Of a DNA stretch of 64,000 nucleotides, positions 39,830 through 48,648 are shown one piece after another. The stretch is taken from positions 2,402,132 to 2,466,131 of the forward strand of contig OY282519.1 of NCBI GenBank assembly GCA_958296405.1, written 5' to 3'. The position numbers and the translations under genes are program-made. Under the pieces are notes generated by a model. That model was not told the origin of the DNA and made no database searches. It was given only the letters and a program-made list of their open reading frames with translations. The DNA is from an uncultured Pseudomonadales bacterium (GTDB lineage: Bacteria; Pseudomonadota; Gammaproteobacteria; Pseudomonadales; Azotimanducaceae). The first letter of the stretch is position 1. The number at the start of each line of letters is the position of its first letter.

Positions 39830-40096
39830 CGTGAGTGGCAATGTCGCCTGCGGGACGCCGAACGCCTTGTACGACTTACTCGCGGGGATGCGCTCCCGCA
39901 TCGCCTCGATCCTTCTAGTATCCGCCGCCGATGCGGCGCCCCCCCGCTTCGTCGTTCATCTGCAGGTTTCGATAAAGCGCCCTGTCCCGTGCGAACATCC
40001 GCATCGTTCGGTCTCCTATCAGAAACTCATGGCTACCGAACCGTCGCGCCCTAGGGGGCTCCTTGGGGCGCTCACGGTCCAGAAGGTGCTAAGCCC
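39830..40096 (-). pseudogene. Decayed IS481 right end with transposase N-terminal fragment
   Basis: From 40004 the minus strand reads MRMFARDRALYRNLQM, aligning with MRMLAQDRAFHLNLRV of element A; a further fragment (ERIPASKSYKAFGVPQATL), in another frame, resembles the HTH of the same transposase. The upstream leader (GTTCGGTCTCC, GGCTACCGAACCGTCGCGCC) and the end GTCCAGAAGGTGCTAAGCCC at 40077-40096 correspond to element A's right end, with a damaged version of its hairpin. The rest of the element is missing. It ends where the CRISPR leader begins. Confidence 0.65.
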
Positions 40097-40356
40097 GCGT
40101 CAGAGATTGCCATTCCTCGGAGCAACGGCTATGGTCCGCTCTGCTGGTGCAATTGCGAGACCTGCCGTGGTGCGCTCTGCTGCTGCTACCTCTCGCACTT
40201 GCACACAAGTTCTTTGAGAATAAGGAGTTTTCACCGCATGTCCCGTCGGAAAAGGAACGCGACGGACATGGGATGGCGGCCTTTGGACAACCCCAAGCGC
40301 CACCTCTCGAAAGTGATCGCTCTGAAGCACGTTTGACGCGGGCTCCAGCGGGTGCC
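40097..40356 (+). promoter_or_regulatory. CRISPR leader region
   Basis: This 260-base non-coding stretch lies upstream of the first, perfect repeat, at the end opposite the degenerate repeat, and so is the likely leader with the crRNA promoter and integration signals. It contains two imperfect copies of a GGTCCGCTCTGCTGGTGC-like segment (about 40134 and 40169) and a short A/T-rich piece (GAGAATAAGGAGTTTTCACC) at about 40218. I could not assign a convincing -35/-10 pair. Confidence 0.6.
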
Positions 40357-41273
40357 GTTATCCGGGGCAAACTAGCCCCGGCCTCATTGAAGTGATTTGG
40401 GAATGCACTCTAGGGTGCGTTTACGCACAGTTATCCGGGGCAAACTAGCCCCGGCCTCATTGAAGTGTTCTGTACCGCAATGGAGGCGACTGATGGCTGA
40501 GCCGTTATCCGGGGCAAACTAGCCCCGGCCTCATTGAAGTCTGCCCATCATCAATTCCAATTCTTCGGGCAGTTCTAGTTATCCGGGGCAAACTAGCCCC
40601 GGCCTCATTGAAGTGATCTTGTTGTTTGACGCCACCTCTTGGAGCCCCCGGTTATCCGGGGCAAACTAGCCCCGGCCTCATTGAAGTGGCATTACTGCAC
40701 CGTCGCGGTGACCAGCGCCGCATCGTTATCCGGGGCAAACTAGCCCCGGCCTCATTGAAGTTCCGCCGCTGACGGAAGCGAGGACTCGCGTTTTCATGTT
40801 ATCCGGGGCAAACTAGCCCCGGCCTCATTGAAGTCCTATAGTGCGGGGTACGAAACCCCAAATGGCGACATGTTATCCGGGGCAAACTAGCCCCGGCCTC
40901 ATTGAAGCGAGTTGGTGCTGATGATGATGCCGAGCGGCTCTCCCTGTTATCCGGGGCAAACTAGCCCCGGCCTCATTGAAGCGCGCGTAAGACAGTCTCG
41001 ATTGCATCCATCATCATAGTTATCCGGGGCAAACTAGCCCCGGCCTCATTGAAGCTGCCAAAGGGAGCCACGCCATGATCGATGGAATCCGGTTATCCGG
41101 GGCAAACTAGCCCCGGCCTCATTGAAGCCGTGCATCAATTGCTCAATGGCGCGATAAGCCCTTCGTTATCCGGGGCAAACTAGCCCCGGCCTCATTGAAG
41201 CATGCTCACGCGAGTAGTACACTCGCACATAAGCGCGGTTATCCGGGGCAAACTAGCCCCGGCCTCATTGAAG

Positions 41274-41569
41274 CCTCTATTGGGATGTGCTCAAGCGCTT
41301 CACTCCGCAGGTTATCCGGGGCAAACTAGCCCCGGCCTCATTGAAGCGGCGAAGCGATGGTAGGCATGGTACGCAGTGTGTGGCTGTTATCCGGGGCAAA
41401 CTAGCCCCGGCCTCATTGAAGCCTCTATTGGGATGTGCTCAAGCGCTTCACTCCGCAGGTTATCCGGGGCAAACTAGCCCCGGCCTCATTGAAGCGGCGA
41501 AGCGATGGTAGGCATGGTACGCAGTGTGTGGCTGTTATCCGGGGCAAACTAGCCCCGGCCTCATTGAAG
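41274..41569 (+). repeat. Tandem duplication of a two-spacer block in the CRISPR array
   Basis: The 148-base unit (spacer starting CCTCTATTGGGATG, repeat, spacer starting CGGCGAAGCGATGG, repeat) occurs twice without a visible difference, at 41274-41421 and 41422-41569. Recombination between repeats, not two rounds of acquisition, best explains two spacers repeated in the same order. Confidence 0.92.
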
Positions 41570-44262
41570 CCTGACGACGTCGCGGGTGAGCGCCACCTCC
41601 ACCCACGTTATCCGGGGCAAACTAGCCCCGGCCTCATTGAAGCACGTCGTTGGCCAGCTTGGTGCCCGGCTTGGGCACCGTTATCCGGGGCAAACTAGCC
41701 CCGGCCTCATTGAAGCCACGGTAACACATTTTCTCATAAATGCCGCATCTTGTTATCCGGGGCAAACTAGCCCCGGCCTCATTGAAGCGGCTTCAGCCTG
41801 GGTTGCCGTGGCGACCGCCAAGTCGTTATCCGGGGCAAACTAGCCCCGGCCTCATTGAAGCACGGCTGGGTTGCCAGTAGAATAATAAAAGTTCGGGGGT
41901 TATCCGGGGCAAACTAGCCCCGGCCTCATTGAAGCCTGTGGCTGTGGCACTTGCACGGGACTGGCATCATCGTTATCCGGGGCAAACTAGCCCCGGCCTC
42001 ATTGAAGCAACTGCATCTGCATGAAGGCGGTCGTCGCGTCGGCGATGTTATCCGGGGCAAACTAGCCCCGGCCTCATTGAAGCGGGTTCGGCGCCATCGA
42101 CACCGAGCGCGGGGAGCCGTTATCCGGGGCAAACTAGCCCCGGCCTCATTGAAGCGGTGAGGGTGATCGACTGCGCTCCGGCAACGCTGGCCGTTATCCG
42201 GGGCAAACTAGCCCCGGCCTCATTGAAGCGCCGCGGTTTCCTCATCCAGCGCCCGCTGGCTGCGCGGTTATCCGGGGCAAACTAGCCCCGGCCTCATTGA
42301 AGCGAGCCTGCCGTCCGGCGACACCGCCGCAGCCGCAGCGGTTATCCGGGGCAAACTAGCCCCGGCCTCATTGAAGCGCAAAGACGCGTCGACGAAAGAT
42401 CAAGACATCTTGGCGGTTATCCGGGGCAAACTAGCCCCGGCCTCATTGAAGCGGCGTGCCGCGCCACGTCACCGTGGCGCGGCTGGCGGTTATCCGGGGC
42501 AAACTAGCCCCGGCCTCATTGAAGCTGGGCGCTTGCCCTCGCGGTCGGCGCCGGCGGCCATGTTATCCGGGGCAAACTAGCCCCGGCCTCATTGAAGCGA
42601 CGCTTTCCTTGCCGCGGGCGGAAAGGGCGAAGGCGAGTTATCCGGGGCAAACTAGCCCCGGCCTCATTGAAGCGAGGTCAACGACTCGATCAAGGCGTTC
42701 TGGATCGAGGTTATCCGGGGCAAACTAGCCCCGGCCTCATTGAAGCATGAAGTTGCCATCTGATAGTAGCGGTCGGCCCACTGTTATCCGGGGCAAACTA
42801 GCCCCGGCCTCATTGAAGCTTTGCTTCTTGTTGCCAAATTCCATAAGCCTTTCGTTATCCGGGGCAAACTAGCCCCGGCCTCATTGAAGTGCAGCGTCAC
42901 CGATTGGACGCGCCCAGCGTAGCCGCGGTTATCCGGGGCAAACTAGCCCCGGCCTCATTGAAGTAGCGTCGCGCCGACTGCCCAGGACGCGGCGTGGGCG
43001 GTTATCCGGGGCAAACTAGCCCCGGCCTCATTGAAGTGCTCGCATGTCCGTTTCCTCTCTCGCTGCGTGATAGGTTATCCGGGGCAAACTAGCCCCGGCC
43101 TCATTGAAGTGGCTCGCCGAGCGGCCCGGCGTAGAGCCCTCCCTGGTTATCCGGGGCAAACTAGCCCCGGCCTCATTGAAGTCGCCAAGTCCATGTGTCC
43201 GTTTTGGCTGGCCGTCTGTTATCCGGGGCAAACTAGCCCCGGCCTCATTGAAGTACCATCGCCCAAAAGGACTCAATCCCGTTGGTGTGGAGTTATCCGG
43301 GGCAAACTAGCCCCGGCCTCATTGAAGTCCTTCCGGCACGTTGAACCGCCCGGCCTTGTTGACGGTTATCCGGGGCAAACTAGCCCCGGCCTCATTGAAG
43401 TGGAGATGTGGGATTGGGTATGGGAGGACGACGACACGTTATCCGGGGCAAACTAGCCCCGGCCTCATTGAAGTGGCCACCAGCTTGGCCAATCCAACTT
43501 CGTCCACGGCGTTATCCGGGGCAAACTAGCCCCGGCCTCATTGAAGTGGCCGCGCGCAGCCTGCTTGGCCTGACGGCGCCGCCGTTATCCGGGGCAAACT
43601 AGCCCCGGCCTCATTGAAGGCACAGCAGCCACTCCTTGACGTTGATGGCAATGACGCCGTTATCCGGGGCAAACTAGCCCCGGCCTCATTGAAGGTCCAT
43701 TGCCGTGGTGGATAGGCCGGCGTATGGCCAATGTTATCCGGGGCAAACTAGCCCCGGCCTCATTGAAGATTGGCAGATGCGGCCAAGCGCCTTCGGGGAG
43801 CGCGCATGTTATCCGGGGCAAACTAGCCCCGGCCTCATTGAAGATGCTTGATGCGCAGGATGGCGAGCCGACGACGGCGGTTATCCGGGGCAAACTAGCC
43901 CCGGCCTCATTGAAGCCCGACGGAGCCGCCGATCATGTTGCAGTGGAGCGCCGTTATCCGGGGCAAACTAGCCCCGGCCTCATTGAAGCCCGGTGATGTC
44001 CGAAAGCACGGTCGCTCGGGGCATCGTTATCCGGGGCAAACTAGCCCCGGCCTCATTGAAGCGAGCGCCGTCCACTCGCGGTCGCGCTCGGCGGCGCGTT
44101 ATCCGGGGCAAACTAGCCCCAGCCCCATTGAAGCACAAAGAAGCTCAATGTATTCTCCACGGGTGGAGGAGTTATCCGGGGCAAACTAGCCCCGGCCTCA
44201 TTGAAGCGCATTCCGCGACTTTGGGCAGCTCGGCGACGGCTTCGGTTATCCGGGGCAAACTA

Positions 44263-45462
44263 GTGTAGTGTCGCAAGCAAACCATTGATTACGCTCGGGC
44301 GGTTGTGTCAGGATGCGGTCGGCAAGGTTTTGGGGAGCGAGGGCATGCGGGCAGCGCCGAGGATAGAGGTGCCGGAAGGGGATCGGGAGAAGCTTGAGCG
44401 GTGGTCGTCGTCGCGCAGCGCATCGGTTCGGCTGCGGGAACGGGCGCTGATCGTGCTGAAGGCGTCGGAGGGGATGACGAACAAGGAGATCGCGGCGGAG
44501 CTGGGAGCGGAAGCGAACAAGGTGGGGCGCTGGCGCCGGCGGTACGCGGAGGAGGGCTTGGCGGGGATCGCGAAGGAACGGGCGCGTGGCGGCAACCAGG
44601 GCGGCCGGAGCGACGCGGAGCGGGCGGCGCTGCGCAGCCGGATCGTGGAGGCGACGACGACGCGGCTGCCGAAGGACGCGACGCAGTGGTCGTGCCGGTC
44701 GATGGCGCGGGAGACGGGGGCGTCGCGGGACTTCGTGAGCCGGACATGGCGGGCGCGCGGCCTGAAGCCGCACCTGTCGCGGACCTTCAAGCTGAGCAGC
44801 GACCCGCGCTTCGAGGAGAAGCTGCGCGACGTGGTGGGCCTGTACTTGGATCCGCCGGAGAACGCGGCGGTGTTCAGCTTCGACGAGAAGAGCTCGATCC
44901 AGGCGCTGGACCGGACGCAGCCGGGGCTGCCGATGAAGAAGGGGCGCTGCGGGACCGCGACGCACGACTACAAGCGGCACGGCACGACGTCGCTGTTCGC
45001 GGCGCTGAACCTGGCGTCGGGCGAGGTGGTCGGCCGGTCCTTCCGCCGCCACCGCCACCAAGAGGTGCTGCGCTTCCTGCGCGAGGTGGAGAGGGCGGCG
45101 CCGCCAGAGCAAGACATCCACATCGTCCTCGACAACTACGCCACCCACAAGCACGAGAAGGTGAGGAAGTGGGTGGAGCGGAAGAAGCGCGTCCACCTCC
45201 ACTTCACGCCCACCAGCGCGTCGTGGCTGAACCTCGTGGAGCGCTTCTTCGCGCGGCTGACCGAGCAGCGCCTGCGGCGCGGCGCGTTCACCTCGGTGTG
45301 CCATCTGGAGAAGAGCCTCCGGCAGTACTTGGACGCCTGCAACGAGAACCCGCGGCCGCTGGTCTGGACGAAGTCGGCCGAAGAGATCCTCGACAAGGTC
45401 GGGCGCGCGCGGGCGAGCTTGGCAGCAGAGACTTAATCAACGCTATGTTGGCGACACTACAC
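44263..45462 (+). mobile_element. IS630-family element, copy 1, inserted in a CRISPR repeat
   Basis: 1200 bases, bounded by inverted repeats starting GTGTAGTGTCGC and ending GCGACACTACAC; similarity extends to about 29 bases per end (shared TTGATTA). It is flanked by a duplicated TA (44261-44262 and 45463-45464), the family's target, located in CTAG of the repeat's hairpin loop. One transposase frame on the + strand. The two repeat halves outside the element rejoin to a perfect 36-mer once the element and one TA are removed. Confidence 0.95.
44345..45436 (+). CDS. IS630-family transposase, copy 1
   Basis: 363 residues from ATG 44345, which follows GGGAGCGAGGG; an in-frame TTG at 44285 would add 20 residues. 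The N-terminal HTH (MTNKEIAAELGAEANKVGRW) is followed by a second DNA-binding region and the DDE core: FSFDEKSS (D180), IVLDNYATHK (D263) and SASWLNLVERFF (E299), with 35 residues between the last two. This is the Tc1/mariner-like catalytic layout. The frame is intact, so the element may be active. Confidence 0.93.
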   Translation: MRAAPRIEVPEGDREKLERWSSSRSASVRLRERALIVLKASEGMTNKEIAAELGAEANKVGRWRRRYAEEGLAGIAKERARGGNQGGRSDAERAALRSRIVEATTTRLPKDATQWSCRSMARETGASRDFVSRTWRARGLKPHLSRTFKLSSDPRFEEKLRDVVGLYLDPPENAAVFSFDEKSSIQALDRTQPGLPMKKGRCGTATHDYKRHGTTSLFAALNLASGEVVGRSFRRHRHQEVLRFLREVERAAPPEQDIHIVLDNYATHKHEKVRKWVERKKRVHLHFTPTSASWLNLVERFFARLTEQRLRRGAFTSVCHLEKSLRQYLDACNENPRPLVWTKSAEEILDKVGRARASLAAET

Positions 45463-46266
45463 TAGCCCCGGCCTCATTGAAGCTTGACGGACGCCATTGA
45501 CAGGCTGTACGGGGCGGCTGTTATCCGGGGCAAACTAGCCCCGGCCTCATTGAAGCGGCGTATCCCCACTTGGCGCCACGCTCGCCGCGCTTGTTATCCG
45601 GGGCAAACTAGCCCCGGCCTCATTGAAGCGGTTCGCTCGGCGCGTTCCTCTGGCGTCAACGTGTGTTATCCGGGGCAAACTAGCCCCGACCTCATTGAAG
45701 CACGACGAGCTGCGCAGAGTGGGGCGCCTGCGAATGGTTATCCGGGGCAAACTAGCCCCGGCCTCATTGAAGCATGGAGGCCGGCGAACGGCCGCGGGAC
45801 GCGCTGGAAGTTATCCGGGGCAAATTAGCCCCGGCCTCATTGAAGCTGCGAAGCGCTTTCGGTGGCGACTCGCCAAAGCGCCGTTATCCGGGGCAAACTA
45901 GCCCCGGCCTCATTGAAGGGAGTGCGAGTCGCATGGGTTACACTGTCGGGCATCGCGTTATCCGGGGCAAACTAGCCCCGGCCTCATTGAAGGACCATCG
46001 CTGTCCTGCACCCTGCGCGGGGCGCCTGCGGTTATCCGGGGCAAACTAGCCCCGGCCTCATTGAAGGCCACTTGGACACTCGGTAGCCCACGCTCACCTT
46101 GTCGTTATCCGGGGCAAACTAGCCCCGGCCTCATTGAAGGGGCGTTGCTTGAGCAACGGGCGGCGACGCCTGCGCCGTTATCCGGGGCAAACTAGCCCCG
46201 GCCTCATTGAAGGCGGTACGTGAGCGTCAACGACGGCCGCGAGCGCCCGTTATCCGGGGCAAACTA

Positions 46267-47466
46267 GTGTAGTGTCGCAAGCAAACCATTGATTACGCTC
46301 GGGCGGTTGTGTCAGGATGCGGTCGGCAAGGTTTTGGGGAGCGAGGGCATGCGGGCAGCGCCGAGGATAGAGGTGCCGGAAGGGGATCGGGAGAAGCTTG
46401 AGCGGTGGTCGTCGTCGCGCAGCGCATCGGTTCGGCTGCGGGAACGGGCGCTGATCGTGCTGAAGGCGTCGGAGGGGATGACGAACAAGGAGATCGCGGC
46501 GGAGCTGGGAGCGGAAGCGAACAAGGTGGGGCGCTGGCGCCGGCGGTACGCGGAGGAGGGCTTGGCGGGGATCGCGAAGGAACGGGCGCGTGGCGGCAAC
46601 CAGGGCGGCCGGAGCGACGCGGAGCGGGCGGCGCTGCGCAGCCGGATCGTGGAGGCGACGACGACGCGGCTGCCGAAGGACGCGACGCAGTGGTCGTGCC
46701 GGTCGATGGCGCGGGAGACGGGGGCGTCGCGGGACTTCGTGAGCCGGACATGGCGGGCGCGCGGCCTGAAGCCGCACCTGTCGCGGACCTTCAAGCTGAG
46801 CAGCGACCCGCGCTTCGAGGAGAAGCTGCGCGACGTGGTGGGCCTGTACTTGGATCCGCCGGAGAACGCGGCGGTGTTCAGCTTCGACGAGAAGAGCTCG
46901 ATCCAGGCGCTGGACCGGACGCAGCCGGGGCTGCCGATGAAGAAGGGGCGCTGCGGGACCGCGACGCACGACTACAAGCGGCACGGCACGACGTCGCTGT
47001 TCGCGGCGCTGAACCTGGCGTCGGGCGAGGTGGTCGGCCGGTCCTTCCGCCGCCACCGCCACCAAGAGGTGCTGCGCTTCCTGCGCGAGGTGGAGAGGGC
47101 GGCGCCGCCAGAGCAAGACATCCACATCGTCCTCGACAACTACGCCACCCACAAGCACGAGAAGGTGAGGAAGTGGGTGGAGCGGAAGAAGCGCGTCCAC
47201 CTCCACTTCACGCCCACCAGCGCGTCGTGGCTGAACCTCGTGGAGCGCTTCTTCGCGCGGCTGACCGAGCAGCGCCTGCGGCGCGGCGCGTTCACCTCGG
47301 TGTGCCATCTGGAGAAGAGCCTCCGGCAGTACTTGGACGCCTGCAACGAGAACCCGCGGCCGCTGGTCTGGACGAAGTCGGCCGAAGAGATCCTCGACAA
47401 GGTCGGGCGCGCGCGGGCGAACTTGGCAGCAGAGACTTAATCAACGCTATGTTGGCGACACTACAC
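46267..47466 (+). mobile_element. IS630-family element, copy 2, inserted in another CRISPR repeat
   Basis: 1200 bases in the same orientation and at exactly the same base of the repeat as copy 1, again with TA on both sides (46265-46266 and 47467-47468). Flanking spacers differ from those around copy 1, and eleven spacers lie between the two elements. By reading, the only difference I found from copy 1 is one base in the transposase (45417 G versus 47421 A). Confidence 0.95.
46349..47440 (+). CDS. IS630-family transposase, copy 2
   Basis: Same protein as copy 1 except one residue near the C-terminus, RARANLAAET instead of RARASLAAET. All catalytic residues (D180, D263, E299) and the HTH are retained. 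With two intact, nearly identical copies, the element has probably moved recently. No further copy is seen in this window. Confidence 0.93.
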   Translation: MRAAPRIEVPEGDREKLERWSSSRSASVRLRERALIVLKASEGMTNKEIAAELGAEANKVGRWRRRYAEEGLAGIAKERARGGNQGGRSDAERAALRSRIVEATTTRLPKDATQWSCRSMARETGASRDFVSRTWRARGLKPHLSRTFKLSSDPRFEEKLRDVVGLYLDPPENAAVFSFDEKSSIQALDRTQPGLPMKKGRCGTATHDYKRHGTTSLFAALNLASGEVVGRSFRRHRHQEVLRFLREVERAAPPEQDIHIVLDNYATHKHEKVRKWVERKKRVHLHFTPTSASWLNLVERFFARLTEQRLRRGAFTSVCHLEKSLRQYLDACNENPRPLVWTKSAEEILDKVGRARANLAAET

Positions 47467-48106
47467 TAGCCCCGGCCTCATTGAAGATGTCCATCACGAC
47501 GCCGGGCGTGCCCCCACATGGCGTTATCCGGGGCAAACTAGCCCCGGCCTCATTGAAGCGAGGACGCCGATTGCACGCTCGGCGTCATCACGCAGTTATC
47601 CGGGGCAAACTAGCCCCGGCCTCATTGAAGCCTGCGCCGGCGTATCCACAAGACTCAATTCGTCAATGTTATCCGGGGCAAACTAGCCCCGGCCTCATTG
47701 AAGTCTCCTGCATCAGATTGTGGTGGCGCGACGGTAGCACGTTATCCGGGGCAAACTAGCCCCGGCCTCATTGAAGTAGGCGGAAGGTGGCGGCGCGGTA
47801 GATGGCGGCGCTGTTATCCGGGGCAAACTAGCCCCGGCCTCATTGAAGGGCGCCACCGGACGGCGAAGCGCTGCGGGCCGTGCTGGGTTATCCGGGGCAA
47901 ACTAGCCCCGGCCTCATTGAAGGGCCACCGCGATGGCGTCGTGGACGATCGTTGCAGGCTGTTATCCGGGGCAAACTAGCCCCGGCCTCATTGAAGGTCC
48001 GTTCACCGGCGACGACGTCTCGGTGATCGCTTCGTTATCCGGGGCAAACTAGCCCCGGCCTCATTGAAGCGTTCGGCGCGGCTAACCCGAATCATCACGT
48101 TCGCGT

Positions 48107-48141
48107 GTTATCCGGGGCAAACAGCCCCGGCCTCATTGGGG
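48107..48141 (+). repeat. Degenerate terminal CRISPR repeat
   Basis: This last copy lacks the TA of the loop (CAAACAGCCCC) and its end changes from CATTGAAG to CATTGGGG. It marks the leader-distal, oldest end of the array. The missing TA also removes the IS630 target. Confidence 0.9.
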
Positions 48142-48501
48142 CTGGTTGCGGGGCCAGCGCCGTGGCTTGGCCCTGACGGGCTCCTCGCAGGGCTGCGACC
48201 GGATCTCTACCGCCGGCCCAGGATGTGCTCCGCCACGCGCCGCTCGGGAGACGCCGAGGGCCCTGTTCGCCGAGCCGCAGGGCCGCGCTCCTGTACCGCC
48301 TCGACCTCTTCTAGGATATGGTGCCCGCATAGAACCCCGCGTCGTCCATCCCGTTCGCTCCGGTGCGTCCGCGGAATGTGCTGTCCCTGTGCGAACATCC
48401 GTGTCATCGGTCTCCAGAGTTGTCGTTAGAGCTCATAGGCTGCTGAACCGTCGCGCTCAGGGACTCCCTTGGGTGCAGCGCCGTCCAGAGGTTGCTGAGT
48501 C
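48142..48501 (-). pseudogene. Second decayed IS481 right end, at the distal side of the array
   Basis: From 48407 the minus strand reads MTRMFAQGQ, similar to the start of the element A transposase, then loses similarity. Upstream of it, the leader (GGTCTCC, CTCATAGGCTGCTGAACCGT) and the end GTCCAGAGGTTGCTGAGTCC match element A's right end with more changes than the copy at 40 kb. The hairpin is partly preserved (CTCAGGG, CCCTTGGG). It lies in the same orientation as the left copy. Confidence 0.6.
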
Positions 48502-48648
48502 CGTACAGTTGTTTTCCCGTGTGGAAAAGCGGATGCTCATTGGGAGGTGTTTTGAGGCCTACGTTTGTGTCCATCGCCCGCCCCGTGGCACGCGAGGGGA
48601 ACCTCTCTCGCCGGCTGACGGCTCTTCAATCCTAGGTGACCCTGCTGC

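Larger units (their letters stand above)
40357..48141 (+). CRISPR. Type I-U (I-G) CRISPR array: 74 repeats, 73 spacers, two repeats interrupted by IS630 elements
   Basis: The 36-nt repeat runs GTTATCCGGGGCAAACTA then GCCCCGGCCTCATTGAAG. Its centre folds into a perfect hairpin, CCGGGGC and GCCCCGG around the loop AAACTA. Repeat starts range from 40357 to 48107 with a period of 71-75 bases outside the insertions, giving spacers of 35-39. Variant repeats occur at 44098, 45665 and 45810 (one or two changes), and the last one at 48107 is degenerate, so the leader is on the left and transcription runs +. The cas genes follow on the same strand. Repeats at 44245 and 46249 are each split by an IS630-family element. 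Count made by hand. Confidence 0.97.

Noticed and set aside
44263..47466. The two IS630 copies as one element duplicated by assembly or segmental duplication
   Set aside because: Flanking spacers differ on all four sides, eleven spacers separate them and one base differs, so two insertions are more likely; long reads would settle it.
40357..48141. Many open frames encoding repeated VIRGKLAPASLK or YPGQTSPGLIE peptides
   Set aside because: They are translations of the CRISPR repeat in different frames; lengths follow the array period and no start signals are present.
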